The position numbers were made by a program, and so were the translations under genes. Under the pieces are notes generated by a model. The model had not been told where the DNA came from. It worked only from the letters and a program-made list of their open reading frames with translations, and did not search any database. Of a DNA stretch of 64,000 nt, positions 49,162-56,721 are shown in pieces. The DNA is taken from assembly GCA_001899775.1 (NCBI GenBank), contig MKWN01000038.1, forward strand, positions 1 to 64,000, in the 5' to 3' direction. This stretch comes from Thiobacillus sp. 65-29 (GTDB lineage Bacteria > Pseudomonadota > Gammaproteobacteria > Burkholderiales > Thiobacillaceae). Each line of letters begins with the position of its first letter. Position 1 is the first letter of the stretch.

Positions 49162-49187
49162 CCCGTTACTCAAAAAAATCCAACGGG
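49162..49187. promoter_or_regulatory. Inverted repeat in front of dinD
   Basis: CCCGTT and AACGGG are separated by 14 A-rich bases in the 45-bp gap between xth and dinD. A strong SD (GGGAGG) follows. It is not followed by a T-run, so an operator or mRNA structure is more likely than a terminator. No LexA-type CTG-N10-CAG box is present. Confidence 0.35.
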
Positions 49188-49206
49188 GAAAAAAGGGAGG
49201 AACGAC

Positions 49207-50097
49207 ATGGCAAAAAATGAGCTGCCAAGCATCGGTGGGCTATCCTTCGAGAGCCTTAAACAGGTCAACGACCACGGCGCCGAGTACTGGAGTGCACGCG
49301 ACCTTCAGCCCCTGCTGGGTTACAGCCAGTGGCGGCGGTTTGAAGATGCCGTCAGGCGCGCCATAACCTCTTGTGAGCAATCAGGAAACAATCCGGAGCA
49401 TCACTTTGCCGGCGCCGGCAAACCGATCACCGGCGGCAAAGGTGCCGTCCAGATCGTGCAGGACTATCAACTGTCGCGCTTCGCCTGTTACCTCATCGCC
49501 CAGAACGGCGACCCGCGCAAGCCGGAAATCGCTCAGGCCCAAAAATACTTTGCCATCCAGACCCGGCGCCAGGAATTGTCCGAACGGCTTGCCGCGGACA
49601 GGGAGCGCCTGGAACTGCGCAAACAGACCTCCGAAGAATTCAAGACGCTATCCGGTGCGGCTCGACAAGCGGGCGTGCAGAACCGCATGTTCGGCATTTT
49701 TCACGATGCCGTCTACAAAGGCCTGTACGGCGGCCTGGGCAATGAACAGATCAAGGCCAGGAAAAACGTCCCCGCCAACGAACAACTGATGGACCGGATG
49801 AACGCCACCGAGCTGGCCGCCAATCAGTTCCGCATGACCCAGACCCGCGACAAACTCGCACGCGAAGGCATACGCGATCAACAACAGGCCATCCGCGCCC
49901 ACGAACAGGTCGGCAAGGAAGTCCGCGCGGCCATCAAGCGCATTGGCGGCGAACGCCCAGAAAACATTCCCGCCGCCGAACACATCAAGGAGGTGGAGAA
50001 GCGCATCAAGACCGCCACGCCCAGGCTGGAACTGGACGAGCGTGATGCCAGTGGCTTGCTCGGTGGCAAATCCGAAGGCAAGGATACAAACAAATAG
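49207..50097 (+). CDS. dinD: DinD-like DNA-damage-inducible protein
   Basis: A 296-aa protein of the BRO-N/DinD family. The N-terminal BRO-like domain is visible: GAEYWSARDLQPLLGYSQWRRFEDAVRRAI, then DYQLSRFACYLIAQNGDPRKPEIAQAQKYFAIQTRRQEL. The C-terminal half is helical and charged, as in DinD, which in E. coli modulates RecA filament activity. It lies 5 bp before the restriction-modification gene and appears to be co-transcribed with it. DinD homologues are frequent in accessory islands. Confidence 0.93.
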   Translation: MAKNELPSIGGLSFESLKQVNDHGAEYWSARDLQPLLGYSQWRRFEDAVRRAITSCEQSGNNPEHHFAGAGKPITGGKGAVQIVQDYQLSRFACYLIAQNGDPRKPEIAQAQKYFAIQTRRQELSERLAADRERLELRKQTSEEFKTLSGAARQAGVQNRMFGIFHDAVYKGLYGGLGNEQIKARKNVPANEQLMDRMNATELAANQFRMTQTRDKLAREGIRDQQQAIRAHEQVGKEVRAAIKRIGGERPENIPAAEHIKEVEKRIKTATPRLELDERDASGLLGGKSEGKDTNK

Positions 50098-50102
50098 CCG
50101 CC

Positions 50103-52973
50103 ATGCCGCTCTCCTGGAACGAAATCAAGTCCCGCGCCCTCGCCTTCTCCCGCGAGTGGGCCGACGCCGCCGACGAGGCCAGCCAGGCCAAGCCGTTCTG
50201 GATCGCCTTCTTCGAAATCTTCGGCATCACCAACAAGCGCGTCGCCACGTTCGAGCACGCGGTGAAAAAATTCGGCGGCGGGCAGGGCTACGTCGACCTG
50301 TTCTGGCCCGGCGTGCTGCTGGTCGAACAGAAGTCGCGCGGACGCGACCTCGACCGCGCCTTCGACCAGGCGCTCGATTATTTCCCCGGCATCAGGGAAC
50401 GCGACCTGCCGCGCCACATCGTGGTGTGCGACTTCGCCCGCTTTCGTCTGTATGACCTCACACACTCCGGCCCCGCTCGCGGGGAAGGCGAGAACGCCTG
50501 CATCGAATTCGCGCTGAAGGACCTACACAGGCACATCCGCCACTTCGCCTTCATCGCCGGCTACGAAACACAGGACATCAAGCCGCAGGACCCGGTCAAC
50601 GTGCAGGCGGCCGAGCGCATGGGGCGGCTGCACGACGCGCTGAAGGCATCCGGCTACGACGGCCACGCGCTCGAAGTGCTGCTGGTGCGCCTGCTGTTCT
50701 GCCTGTTCGCCGACGACACCGGCATCTTCCAGCCTGCGCAGGCGCTGCGCACCTACATCGAGGAACGCACCCGCGAGGACGGCTCCGATCTCGGCCCGCT
50801 GCTCGCGCAACTGTTCCAGGTGCTGAACACGCCGGAGAACAAGCGCAGCGCGGCGCTCGACGAGCAGCTCGCCGCCTTCCCCTACGTCAACGGCCGCCTG
50901 TTCGAGGAAGCCATCCCCATCGCCGACTTCGACGCCGCCATGCGCGAGGCCCTGCTCGATGCCTGTGCCCTCGACTGGAGCGCGATCTCGCCGGCCATTT
51001 TCGGCGCGCTGTTCCAGTCCATCATGGACCGGACCGCGCGGCGCAACCTCGGCGCGCACTACACCAGCGAGGAAAATATCCTCAAGCTCATCAAGCCGCT
51101 GTTCCTCGACGCGCTGTGGGCCGAGTTCGACAAGGTGAAGAAGAACCGCAACCGCCTGTTCGAATTTCACCAGAAGCTGCGTTCGCTGACATTCTTCGAC
51201 CCGGCCTGCGGCTGCGGCAATTTCCTCGTCATCGCCTACCGCGAACTGCGCCTGCTGGAACTGGAAATCCTGCGCGCCTCGCTCGCGCTGGAGCGCGAAT
51301 TCAAGCAGGCGCTGATCGACGTCTTCCAGCTGCTCTCGATCGACGTCGACCAGTTCCACGGCATCGAGATCGAGGAATTCCCCGCGCAGATCGCCCAGGT
51401 CGCGCTGTGGCTGGTCGACCACCAGATGAACCTTCGGGTGGGCGAGGAATTCGGCATGTACTTCGCCCGCATTCCGCTGAAGACCAGTCCGAAGATCGTC
51501 CACGGCAACGCACTCACGCTCGACTGGAACGCCGTGCTGCCGGCGGAGCGGGCGAGCTACGTCATGGGCAATCCGCCCTTCATCGGCGCCAAGTTCATGA
51601 GCGAGGCCCAGCGCGCCGACGCGCGCGCCGTGTTCGAGGGTATAGCCAACGCCGGCCTGCTCGATTTCGTCGCCGCCTGGTACGTGAAAGCGGCGCGCTA
51701 CCTCCAACACACCCCCTCTCCCTTCAAGGGAGAGGGCCGGGGAGAGGGTGAGCGTTCCGCGACCCGCTGCGCCTTCGTCTCCACCAACTCCATCACCCAG
51801 GGCGAGCAGGTCGGCGTGCTGTGGGACTGGCTGCTGGCGCAGGGCATCAAGATCCACTTCGCCCATCGCACCTTCTCGTGGAGCAACGAGGCGCGCGGCA
51901 AGGCCGCCGTGCACTGCGTCATCGTCGGCTTCGGACTGGGCAACGTGGCGGAGAAGACGATCTACGAATACGCCGACATCAAGGGCGAACCGCACGCGGT
52001 GAAGGCGGCCAACATCAATCCGTATCTGGTGGATGCGCCGGATGTGGTGCTGGAGAAGCGCAACAAACCAATTTCGAATATTCCAAGCATGTGTTTCGGA
52101 AACCAGCCCATTGATGGTGGCAATCTGATTCTGTCCGAGGACGAGAAAAACGAACTCTTGGCACTTGAACCACTGGCCGCGTCGTTTGTGCGCGCTTTCT
52201 TGGGGGCTGATGAATTCCTAAACAATCTGCCGCGCTACTGCCTTTGGCTCAAGGAGGCCACACCGGACGAGCTTCGTCGGATGCCCGAGGTCCGGAAGCG
52301 GATCGAAGCTGTTCGAACGTTTCGCAATGCGAGCAAACGTGCTGCAACCCGAGAACTCGCACTGACGCCCGCGCAATTTGCATTCGTGTCGCACCCGAAC
52401 ACCGATTATTTGCTCATTCCAAGCGTAAGCTCCGAGCGGCGGCAATTCGTGCCTATCGGTTTCATGCCCTCGGAGGTAATCGCGAGCAATCTTTGTCTGA
52501 TCGTGCCGGGTGCGACGCTCTTCCACTTCGCCATTCTGACCTCGTCCATGCACATGGCCTGGGTGCGCGCCGTGTGCGGACGGCTGAAAAGCGACTTCCG
52601 CTACTCCGCCGGCATCGTCTACAACAACTTCCCCTGGCCTGAAGCCGCCCTCTCCCCCAGCCCCTCTCCCGCAAGCGGGCGAGGGGAGCCACTACGCGCC
52701 GCTATCGAATCGGCCGCCCAGGCCGTGCTCGACGCCCGCGCCCAATTCCCCGGCGCCTCGCTCGCCGACCTCTACGATCCGCTGACCATGCCGCCCGCAC
52801 TATTGAAGGCGCACCAGAAGCTCGACGCGGCAGTGGACAAGGCTTACGGCAAATCCGGCTTCAAGTCCGACGCCGAGCGCGTGGCCTTCCTGTTCGAGCG
52901 TTATCAGGCGCTGACGTCGCTGCTGCCCGCTGCCCGTTCCAAACGGGGCAGGAAAGAACCCAACGCTCAGTGA
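50103..52973 (+). CDS. Single-polypeptide Type IIL/IIG (MmeI-like) restriction-modification enzyme
   Basis: A 956-aa protein. The N-terminal nuclease has Asp65-X9-Glu75-Gln-Lys77 (YVDLFWPGVLLVEQKSRG), the same D-X9-EXK spacing as MmeI. The adenine methyltransferase core has motif I DPACGCGNF at about 366-374 and motif IV NPPF at 490-493, followed by a target-recognition region and a C-terminal helical part. The family modifies one strand and cuts some 20 bases away. Two palindromic repeat segments are translated in frame, at about residues 537-550 and 848-862. Its stop overlaps the convergent ParE-like toxin gene by 7 bp. Restriction activity itself is inferred. Confidence 0.88.
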   Translation: MPLSWNEIKSRALAFSREWADAADEASQAKPFWIAFFEIFGITNKRVATFEHAVKKFGGGQGYVDLFWPGVLLVEQKSRGRDLDRAFDQALDYFPGIRERDLPRHIVVCDFARFRLYDLTHSGPARGEGENACIEFALKDLHRHIRHFAFIAGYETQDIKPQDPVNVQAAERMGRLHDALKASGYDGHALEVLLVRLLFCLFADDTGIFQPAQALRTYIEERTREDGSDLGPLLAQLFQVLNTPENKRSAALDEQLAAFPYVNGRLFEEAIPIADFDAAMREALLDACALDWSAISPAIFGALFQSIMDRTARRNLGAHYTSEENILKLIKPLFLDALWAEFDKVKKNRNRLFEFHQKLRSLTFFDPACGCGNFLVIAYRELRLLELEILRASLALEREFKQALIDVFQLLSIDVDQFHGIEIEEFPAQIAQVALWLVDHQMNLRVGEEFGMYFARIPLKTSPKIVHGNALTLDWNAVLPAERASYVMGNPPFIGAKFMSEAQRADARAVFEGIANAGLLDFVAAWYVKAARYLQHTPSPFKGEGRGEGERSATRCAFVSTNSITQGEQVGVLWDWLLAQGIKIHFAHRTFSWSNEARGKAAVHCVIVGFGLGNVAEKTIYEYADIKGEPHAVKAANINPYLVDAPDVVLEKRNKPISNIPSMCFGNQPIDGGNLILSEDEKNELLALEPLAASFVRAFLGADEFLNNLPRYCLWLKEATPDELRRMPEVRKRIEAVRTFRNASKRAATRELALTPAQFAFVSHPNTDYLLIPSVSSERRQFVPIGFMPSEVIASNLCLIVPGATLFHFAILTSSMHMAWVRAVCGRLKSDFRYSAGIVYNNFPWPEAALSPSPSPASGRGEPLRAAIESAAQAVLDARAQFPGASLADLYDPLTMPPALLKAHQKLDAAVDKAYGKSGFKSDAERVAFLFERYQALTSLLPAARSKRGRKEPNAQ
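51712..51752. repeat. Palindromic CCCTCTCCC repeat inside the restriction-modification gene (first)
   Basis: CCCTCTCCCTT and AAGGGAGAGGG form an 11-bp perfect stem at 51714-51736 with a one-base centre. It is followed by a GGCCGGGGAGAGGGTGAG tail, a layout typical of dispersed intergenic REP-like repeats. It is read in frame as TPSPFKGEGRGEGE, with no stop. Confidence 0.75.
52645..52690. repeat. Palindromic CCCTCTCCC repeat inside the restriction-modification gene (second)
   Basis: CCCTCTCCCCCAGCCCCTCT runs into CCCGCAAGCGGG and GAGGGGAG. The CCCGC-AA-GCGGG core hairpin is flanked by complementary pyrimidine and purine runs. It is the same repeat class as the copy 0.9 kb upstream, in the other orientation, and is read in frame as ALSPSPSPASGRGEPL. 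Confidence 0.7.
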
Positions 52974-53242
52974 TAGCGCTTCTGCGCGACGTGCCAGATC
53001 TGCAGGATTTCGACGGCTTCGCTGCTGACGCGGTAGCTCAGCAGGTAGTTGCGGTGCAGCATCAGTTCGCGGGTGCCTTCGAGCTCGCCGCGCCGGCCGA
53101 TGAAAGGATGCCGGGTCAGGTGTTCGGCGGTGTTCTTGAAACCCGCCGCCAGTGCGCGCGCGGCTTGCGGGTTGTCTTGTGCGATGAAATCCAGAATCTG
53201 CTGTAAATCAGCCAGTGCGGCATGCGTCCATTCAAGTTTCAT
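52967..53242 (-). CDS. ParE/RelE-superfamily toxin
   Basis: A 91-aa toxin (MKLEWTHAALADLQQILDFIAQDN; HPFIGRRGELEGTRELMLHRNYLLSYRV; VEILQIWHVAQKRY). The C-terminal RV...VEIL..WH pattern is typical of ParE/RelE toxins. It overlaps its antitoxin gene by 11 bp and converges on the restriction-modification gene, with 3' ends overlapping by 7 bp. Whether it targets gyrase (ParE) or mRNA (RelE) cannot be decided by eye; ParE-like is favoured. Confidence 0.9.
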   Translation of the reverse strand: MKLEWTHAALADLQQILDFIAQDNPQAARALAAGFKNTAEHLTRHPFIGRRGELEGTRELMLHRNYLLSYRVSSEAVEILQIWHVAQKRYH

Positions 53243-53495
53243 ACGCTTTGAAGAACTTCTCGACGTCGTCGGCGCTGGCAAACTCGCCCCGGTCGGCGGC
53301 GGCGACCGCCTGTTTGAGCGCTTCGATCTGCGGTATGCGCCAGTCGAGATAATCGGCCAACGCCTCGCTCGCCACGCTGGCCTGGGGACGGTCAATCATT
53401 CGGGCGTAGTTTTCCAGCCGGGCTTTGAGTTCGGTGGGCAGGCGCACGTTGAACTGCGTCAGATCAGGGGCCGGGGGTTTGGTTTTGCTGCTCAT
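53232..53495 (-). CDS. Ribbon-helix-helix antitoxin
   Basis: An 87-aa antitoxin: the RHH DNA-binding part is TQFNVRLPTELKARLENYARMIDRPQASVASEALADYLDWR, and the acidic C-terminal tail (AAADRGEFASADDVEKFFKAYE) should wrap the toxin. It precedes and overlaps the toxin gene. An 8-bp inverted repeat 31 bp upstream is a good operator for autorepression. Confidence 0.9.
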   Translation of the reverse strand: MSSKTKPPAPDLTQFNVRLPTELKARLENYARMIDRPQASVASEALADYLDWRIPQIEALKQAVAAADRGEFASADDVEKFFKAYET

Positions 53496-53525
53496 GAGGT
53501 CGTCTCCAAACAGGATGTAGCATCA

Positions 53526-53544
53526 CGCTAGCATGTTGCTAGCG
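53526..53544. promoter_or_regulatory. Operator-like inverted repeat upstream of the RHH antitoxin
   Basis: CGCTAGCA-TGT-TGCTAGCG is a perfect 8-bp inverted repeat, 31-49 bp before the antitoxin start. Its position and symmetry suit an RHH-protein operator. The rest of the 156-bp gap to the next gene holds the second operator at 53620-53638. Confidence 0.65.
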
Positions 53545-53619
53545 TTTCACCAACCCGACAATGGCGGGGCTTGCCTGGTTGCGCACCAGAACCTTGGCTT
53601 GCGCCGCATCACGGGCTAA

Positions 53620-53638
53620 TATAACAACCGTTATAACG
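53620..53638. promoter_or_regulatory. Operator/promoter-like palindromes upstream of AbrB-Doc pair
   Basis: ATAAC-AACC-GTTAT (53621-53634) overlaps the perfect 10-bp palindrome CGTTATAACG (53629-53638), 14-31 bp before the antitoxin start, in an A/T-rich island of a GC-rich region. It probably combines the -10 region and the binding site of the AbrB-like antitoxin. Confidence 0.55.
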
Positions 53639-53651
53639 TGCGGAGTCCATC

Positions 53652-53876
53652 ATGCATGCGCTCAAACTCACCCAGATCGGCAATTCGGTCGGTCTCATCC
53701 TGCCCAAGGACGTGCTGGCGCGGCTGAAGCTGGAAAAGGGCGATACGGTGTTCTTGACCGAGACGCCGGATGGCGTGGCGGTGCGCGCCTACGACCCGGC
53801 CTTCGAGGACCAGATGGAAGCCGCCCGGACGATCATGAAAAAACGCCGTGCCGTGCTGCACGAGCTGGCAAAGTGA
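53652..53876 (+). CDS. AbrB/MazE-like antitoxin
   Basis: A 74-aa swapped-hairpin AbrB-type protein: LKLTQIGNSVGLILPKDVLARLKLEKGDTVFLTETPDGVAVRAYD, followed by a charged helix that should neutralise the toxin. Its stop overlaps the GTG start of the Doc toxin by 4 bp. Confidence 0.9.
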   Translation: MHALKLTQIGNSVGLILPKDVLARLKLEKGDTVFLTETPDGVAVRAYDPAFEDQMEAARTIMKKRRAVLHELAK

Positions 53877-54262
53877 CGCACTGGGTCTGGCTCGACCGCG
53901 CGGTGCTGATTGCTGCGCACGACGAGCAACTGGCCGAACACGGTGGGGCGGCGGGTTTCCGCGACGAGGGACTGTTCGATTCCGCGCTGGCGCGACCGCT
54001 CAATCTCGCGAATTACGAATCGCCCGATGTCTCTGCGCTGGCGGCGTCGTATGCCGTGGCACTGGCGAAGAATCACCCCTTCGTGGACGGCAACAAGCGC
54101 ACCGCATTCGTCGCCATGGAACTGTTCCTGTGGCTGAACGGCCAGGATCTGAATGCGGGTGATGCCGAGTGCGTACTCGCCATGCTCGCCGTCGCCGGCG
54201 GCGAATGGGACGAAGCCACGCTGGCCGCCTGGCTGCGCGAACGCATCGCCGCGCGCACCTGA
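53873..54262 (+). CDS. Death-on-curing (Doc/Fic-fold) toxin
   Basis: A 129-aa Fic-fold toxin from GTG 53873. The catalytic motif is HPFVDGNKRTAF, i.e. the Doc form with NKR instead of the NGR of AMPylating Fic proteins, so a kinase-type activity on a translation factor is expected by analogy with P1 Doc. The N-terminal VWLDRAVLIAAHDEQLAEHGGAAGFRDEGLFDSALARP is the standard start. Pairing with an AbrB-type antitoxin instead of Phd is common outside phage P1. Confidence 0.92.
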   Translation: MTHWVWLDRAVLIAAHDEQLAEHGGAAGFRDEGLFDSALARPLNLANYESPDVSALAASYAVALAKNHPFVDGNKRTAFVAMELFLWLNGQDLNAGDAECVLAMLAVAGGEWDEATLAAWLRERIAART

Positions 54263-54292
54263 TCCGCATTACGGAATTTCCGCAATGCGGAT
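54262..54292. promoter_or_regulatory. 31-bp near-perfect palindromic operator upstream of VapBC
   Basis: ATCCGCATT at one end and AATGCGGAT at the other enclose CGGAA-T-TTCCG. Only one position pair breaks the 31-bp symmetry. It starts at the last base of the doc gene and lies 40-70 bp before the antitoxin start. A TATGAT at 54300-54305 could be the -10 element, which would place the operator over the -35 region. Confidence 0.7.
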
Positions 54293-54331
54293 TATCGGAT
54301 ATGATGGATATTCCCCTTGAAGGAGATTCCC

Positions 54332-54604
54332 ATGCGCCAGACCCTGATCGTTTCCAGCCGCGGCCAGATCACGCTGCCAGCTGAGGTGCGCAAGCAGTTC
54401 GGCATCAAGAGCGGCGAGCCGGTGATCATCGAGGAACGCAACGGCGAACTGGTGCTGAAGCCGGCGACCGTGCTGGAGATCGAGATGTACACGCCGGAGC
54501 AGGTCGCCGCGTGGGATCGCGAAGACCGGCTCGACGAGGCCGAGCGGCAGCGCGTGCTCGCCCGCATGAAGAAACCCGCCAGGACCCGTTCCACGCGCGG
54601 CTGA
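54332..54604 (+). CDS. vapB: AbrB-type VapB antitoxin
   Basis: A 90-aa protein from ATG 54332, with a good SD (AAGGAG at 54320-54325); this start matches the family better than the one 15 bp upstream. The swapped-hairpin domain is QTLIVSSRGQITLPAEVRKQFGIKSGEPVIIEERNGELVLKPA, followed by an acidic then basic helical tail. It overlaps the toxin start by one base (TGATG). Confidence 0.9.
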   Translation: MRQTLIVSSRGQITLPAEVRKQFGIKSGEPVIIEERNGELVLKPATVLEIEMYTPEQVAAWDREDRLDEAERQRVLARMKKPARTRSTRG

Positions 54605-55008
54605 TGCGGCTGTTCTTCGACGCCAACACGCTGTTCACCGCAGCGCACAATCCGAAGGGGAAGGCTGCGTTCGTGATCGAACTCGGCGGCGCCGGTCACT
54701 GGATGCTGTGCACCAGCGCCTATGCGATCGAGGAAGCGCGGCGCAACCTCGCAGCCAAGTTTCCCGATGCGCTCCCGGTGCTGATGGAATCCCTGACCCG
54801 ATTCGAGATCGGGCACGAAAGCCGCACGCACGCCTGTCCCGAAAGCTTGCCCGCAAAGGACCGCCCGATCTATCTGGCCGCGCTCGGCTGCCGCGCAACG
54901 CATCTGCTCACCGGTGACATCCGGGACTTCGGCCCGCTGATGAACCAGCCGGACAAAACCGGCGGGATCCTGGTCCAGACCGTCTCCCACTTTCTGGAGT
55001 GTCTCTAG
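54604..55008 (+). CDS. vapC: PIN-domain (VapC-like) toxin
   Basis: A 134-aa PIN ribonuclease. The acidic residues appear in RLFFDANTLFTAA (Asp), AIEEARRNL (Glu) and HLLTGDIRDFG (Asp residues). Its last codon reads straight into the CTAG of the 167-bp element, whose TAG is its stop codon, so the native C-terminus may have been altered by insertion. Partner of the AbrB-type antitoxin just upstream. Confidence 0.87.
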   Translation: MRLFFDANTLFTAAHNPKGKAAFVIELGGAGHWMLCTSAYAIEEARRNLAAKFPDALPVLMESLTRFEIGHESRTHACPESLPAKDRPIYLAALGCRATHLLTGDIRDFGPLMNQPDKTGGILVQTVSHFLECL

Positions 55009-55171
55009 TGGTCTGCTTCCGAAATAGCACAACATGAAACGGCGTCTTTTTCCGCATGGCGGCGTTGCTCGTCGTTGCCATAGTCCGGGCTATGGCGCCT
55101 CCTCGCGCCTTGCCCTGCAGAAAAATCCATCCGTTTCATTCAGTCACGTTATTTCGGAAGCAGACCACTAG
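55005..55171. mobile_element. 167-bp MITE-like element, copy B, between vapC and ampG
   Basis: Same family as copy A, in the opposite chromosomal orientation, bounded by CTAG and with imperfect terminal repeats beginning CTAGTGGTCTGCTTCCGAAA. The left repeat carries two substitutions relative to copy A. It supplies the vapC stop codon at one end and ends 3 bp before the ampG start at the other. It has no open reading frame of its own. Confidence 0.9.
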
Positions 55172-55174
55172 CTC

Positions 55175-56482
55175 ATGACCGCCCACCCCTGGCTCGCCGC
55201 CCTCAAGGTCTACATCCACCCCCGCGTCGTCGGCATGCTGTTTCTCGGCTTCTCGGCCGGCCTGCCGCTGCTGCTGGTGCTCGGCACGCTGTCGTTCTGG
55301 CTTTCGGAAGCGGGCATCGCGCGCGCGACGATCGGACATCTCTCCTGGGTGGGGCTGGCCTACGGCTTCAAGTTTTTGTGGTCGCCGCTGGTCGACCGGC
55401 TGACATTGCCGCTGTTGACGCGCACGCTGGGCAAGCGGCGGGCGTGGCTGCTGCTCTCGCAGGTGTGCATCGCGGCGGCGCTGCTCGGCATGGCGAACAC
55501 CGACCCGGTGATGAACCTGACCCACACGGTGTATTTCGCACTGGCGGTGGCCTTCGCTTCGGCGACGCAGGACATCGCGCTTGACGCCTACCGCATCGAA
55601 GCCGTGGAAACCGAAAAACAGGGGGCGATGGCGGCGACCTACCAGGCCGGTTACCGCATCGCGATGATCACCGCGGGCGCGGGCGCGCTGTGGATCGCCG
55701 CGGCGGTCGATCCGAGTGAGGCGACCTACGATTTCCGTCCGTGGCAGGTGGCCTACACGGTCATGGCGGCGCTGATGGGTGTTGGCATGCTCACCACGCT
55801 GATCATCCGCGAACCGGCGCACGCCACGCCGCTGCCGCGCATCGCGGAACAGGGATTCGGCGCCTGGCTGGCGACGAGCTTCGTGCAGCCGTTCGTGGAT
55901 TTCTTCGCGCGCTACAGGTGGCAGGCGCTGCTGCTGCTGGCGCTGATCGCGGTCTATCGCATCTCCGACGTGGTGATGGGCGTGATGAGCAATCCGTTCT
56001 ACCAGGAACTGGGCTTCACCAAGAGCGAGGTGGCGACGGTGTCCAAGGTGTATGGCGTGATCATGACCATCACCGGCGCGGCGCTCGGCGGCCTGCTGGT
56101 GATGCGCGTGGGGGTGATGCGCACGCTGATGCTCGGCGCGCTGCTGTCGGCGGCGACCAACCTGCTGTTCGTCTGGCTCGCCGGACGTGGCCATGACGTC
56201 TCCGCGCTGGTGTTCACGGTGTCGGCCGACAACCTCTCGGCCGGCATCGCCTCCAGCGCCTTCGTCGCCTACCTTTCCAGCCTGGTGAACCAGGCGTACT
56301 CGGCGACGCAGTACGCGCTTTTCACCTCGGTGATGCTGCTCCTGCCGAAGTTCATCGCGGGTTTTTCCGGCGAATTCGTCGACGCCTTCGGCTGGGCGAG
56401 TTTCTTCACCAGTACCGCGGCACTGGGGATTCCCGTGCTGGTGCTGGTGTGGCTGGCGGGACGCAAGCCACCTGCCGGCTGA
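55175..56482 (+). CDS. ampG: AmpG-like MFS muropeptide permease
   Basis: A 435-aa protein with about 12 TM helices. AmpG-type blocks are GFSAGLPLLLVLGTLSFWLSEAGI, WSPLVDRL, ASATQDIALDAYRIE and YSATQYALFTSVMLLLPKFI. It imports anhydromuropeptides for cell-wall recycling. The ATG at 55175 is 3 bp after the 167-bp element, so its leader lies inside the element; the only SD-like run is GGAAG, 14 nt upstream. Confidence 0.92.
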   Translation: MTAHPWLAALKVYIHPRVVGMLFLGFSAGLPLLLVLGTLSFWLSEAGIARATIGHLSWVGLAYGFKFLWSPLVDRLTLPLLTRTLGKRRAWLLLSQVCIAAALLGMANTDPVMNLTHTVYFALAVAFASATQDIALDAYRIEAVETEKQGAMAATYQAGYRIAMITAGAGALWIAAAVDPSEATYDFRPWQVAYTVMAALMGVGMLTTLIIREPAHATPLPRIAEQGFGAWLATSFVQPFVDFFARYRWQALLLLALIAVYRISDVVMGVMSNPFYQELGFTKSEVATVSKVYGVIMTITGAALGGLLVMRVGVMRTLMLGALLSAATNLLFVWLAGRGHDVSALVFTVSADNLSAGIASSAFVAYLSSLVNQAYSATQYALFTSVMLLLPKFIAGFSGEFVDAFGWASFFTSTAALGIPVLVLVWLAGRKPPAG

Positions 56483-56499
56483 TGTGCTACGCTTTCGCC

Positions 56500-56715
56500 A
56501 TGCCGAATCCTGACACCCTCGCCCAACTGCCGCTCGCCGAACGCCTCGCCGCGATGGAATCCCTGTGGGACTCGCTGTGCCGCGACGACGCGGCCGAACT
56601 GAGCCCACCGTGGCATGCGCAGGTGCTGGAGGAGCGTGTACGGGAACTCACCGACGGCCAGCATCGTGACTGGCACACCGCCAAACAGTCCTTGCGCAAG
56701 CTGACCGAACGCTGA
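56500..56715 (+). CDS. Addiction-module antitoxin (unstable-antitoxin family)
   Basis: A 71-aa protein: DTLAQLPLAERLAAMESLWDSLC, followed by LSPPWHAQVLEERVRELTDGQ. This is the pattern of the putative addiction module component family that pairs with ParE/RelE toxins. It lies 17 bp after ampG and 6 bp before the toxin gene. Confidence 0.88.
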   Translation: MPNPDTLAQLPLAERLAAMESLWDSLCRDDAAELSPPWHAQVLEERVRELTDGQHRDWHTAKQSLRKLTER

Positions 56716-56721
56716 CCGTCC

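Noticed and set aside
49162-49206. LexA/SOS box in front of dinD
   Set aside because: No CTG-N10-CAG type sequence is present in the gap; only an unrelated CCCGTT/AACGGG inverted repeat.
50103-52973. PglX (BREX) or DISARM methylase
   Set aside because: The protein has its own D-X9-EXK nuclease motif like MmeI, and no other BREX or DISARM genes are nearby.
53873-54262. AMPylating Fic protein
   Set aside because: The motif ends NKR rather than NGR, which is the Doc form.
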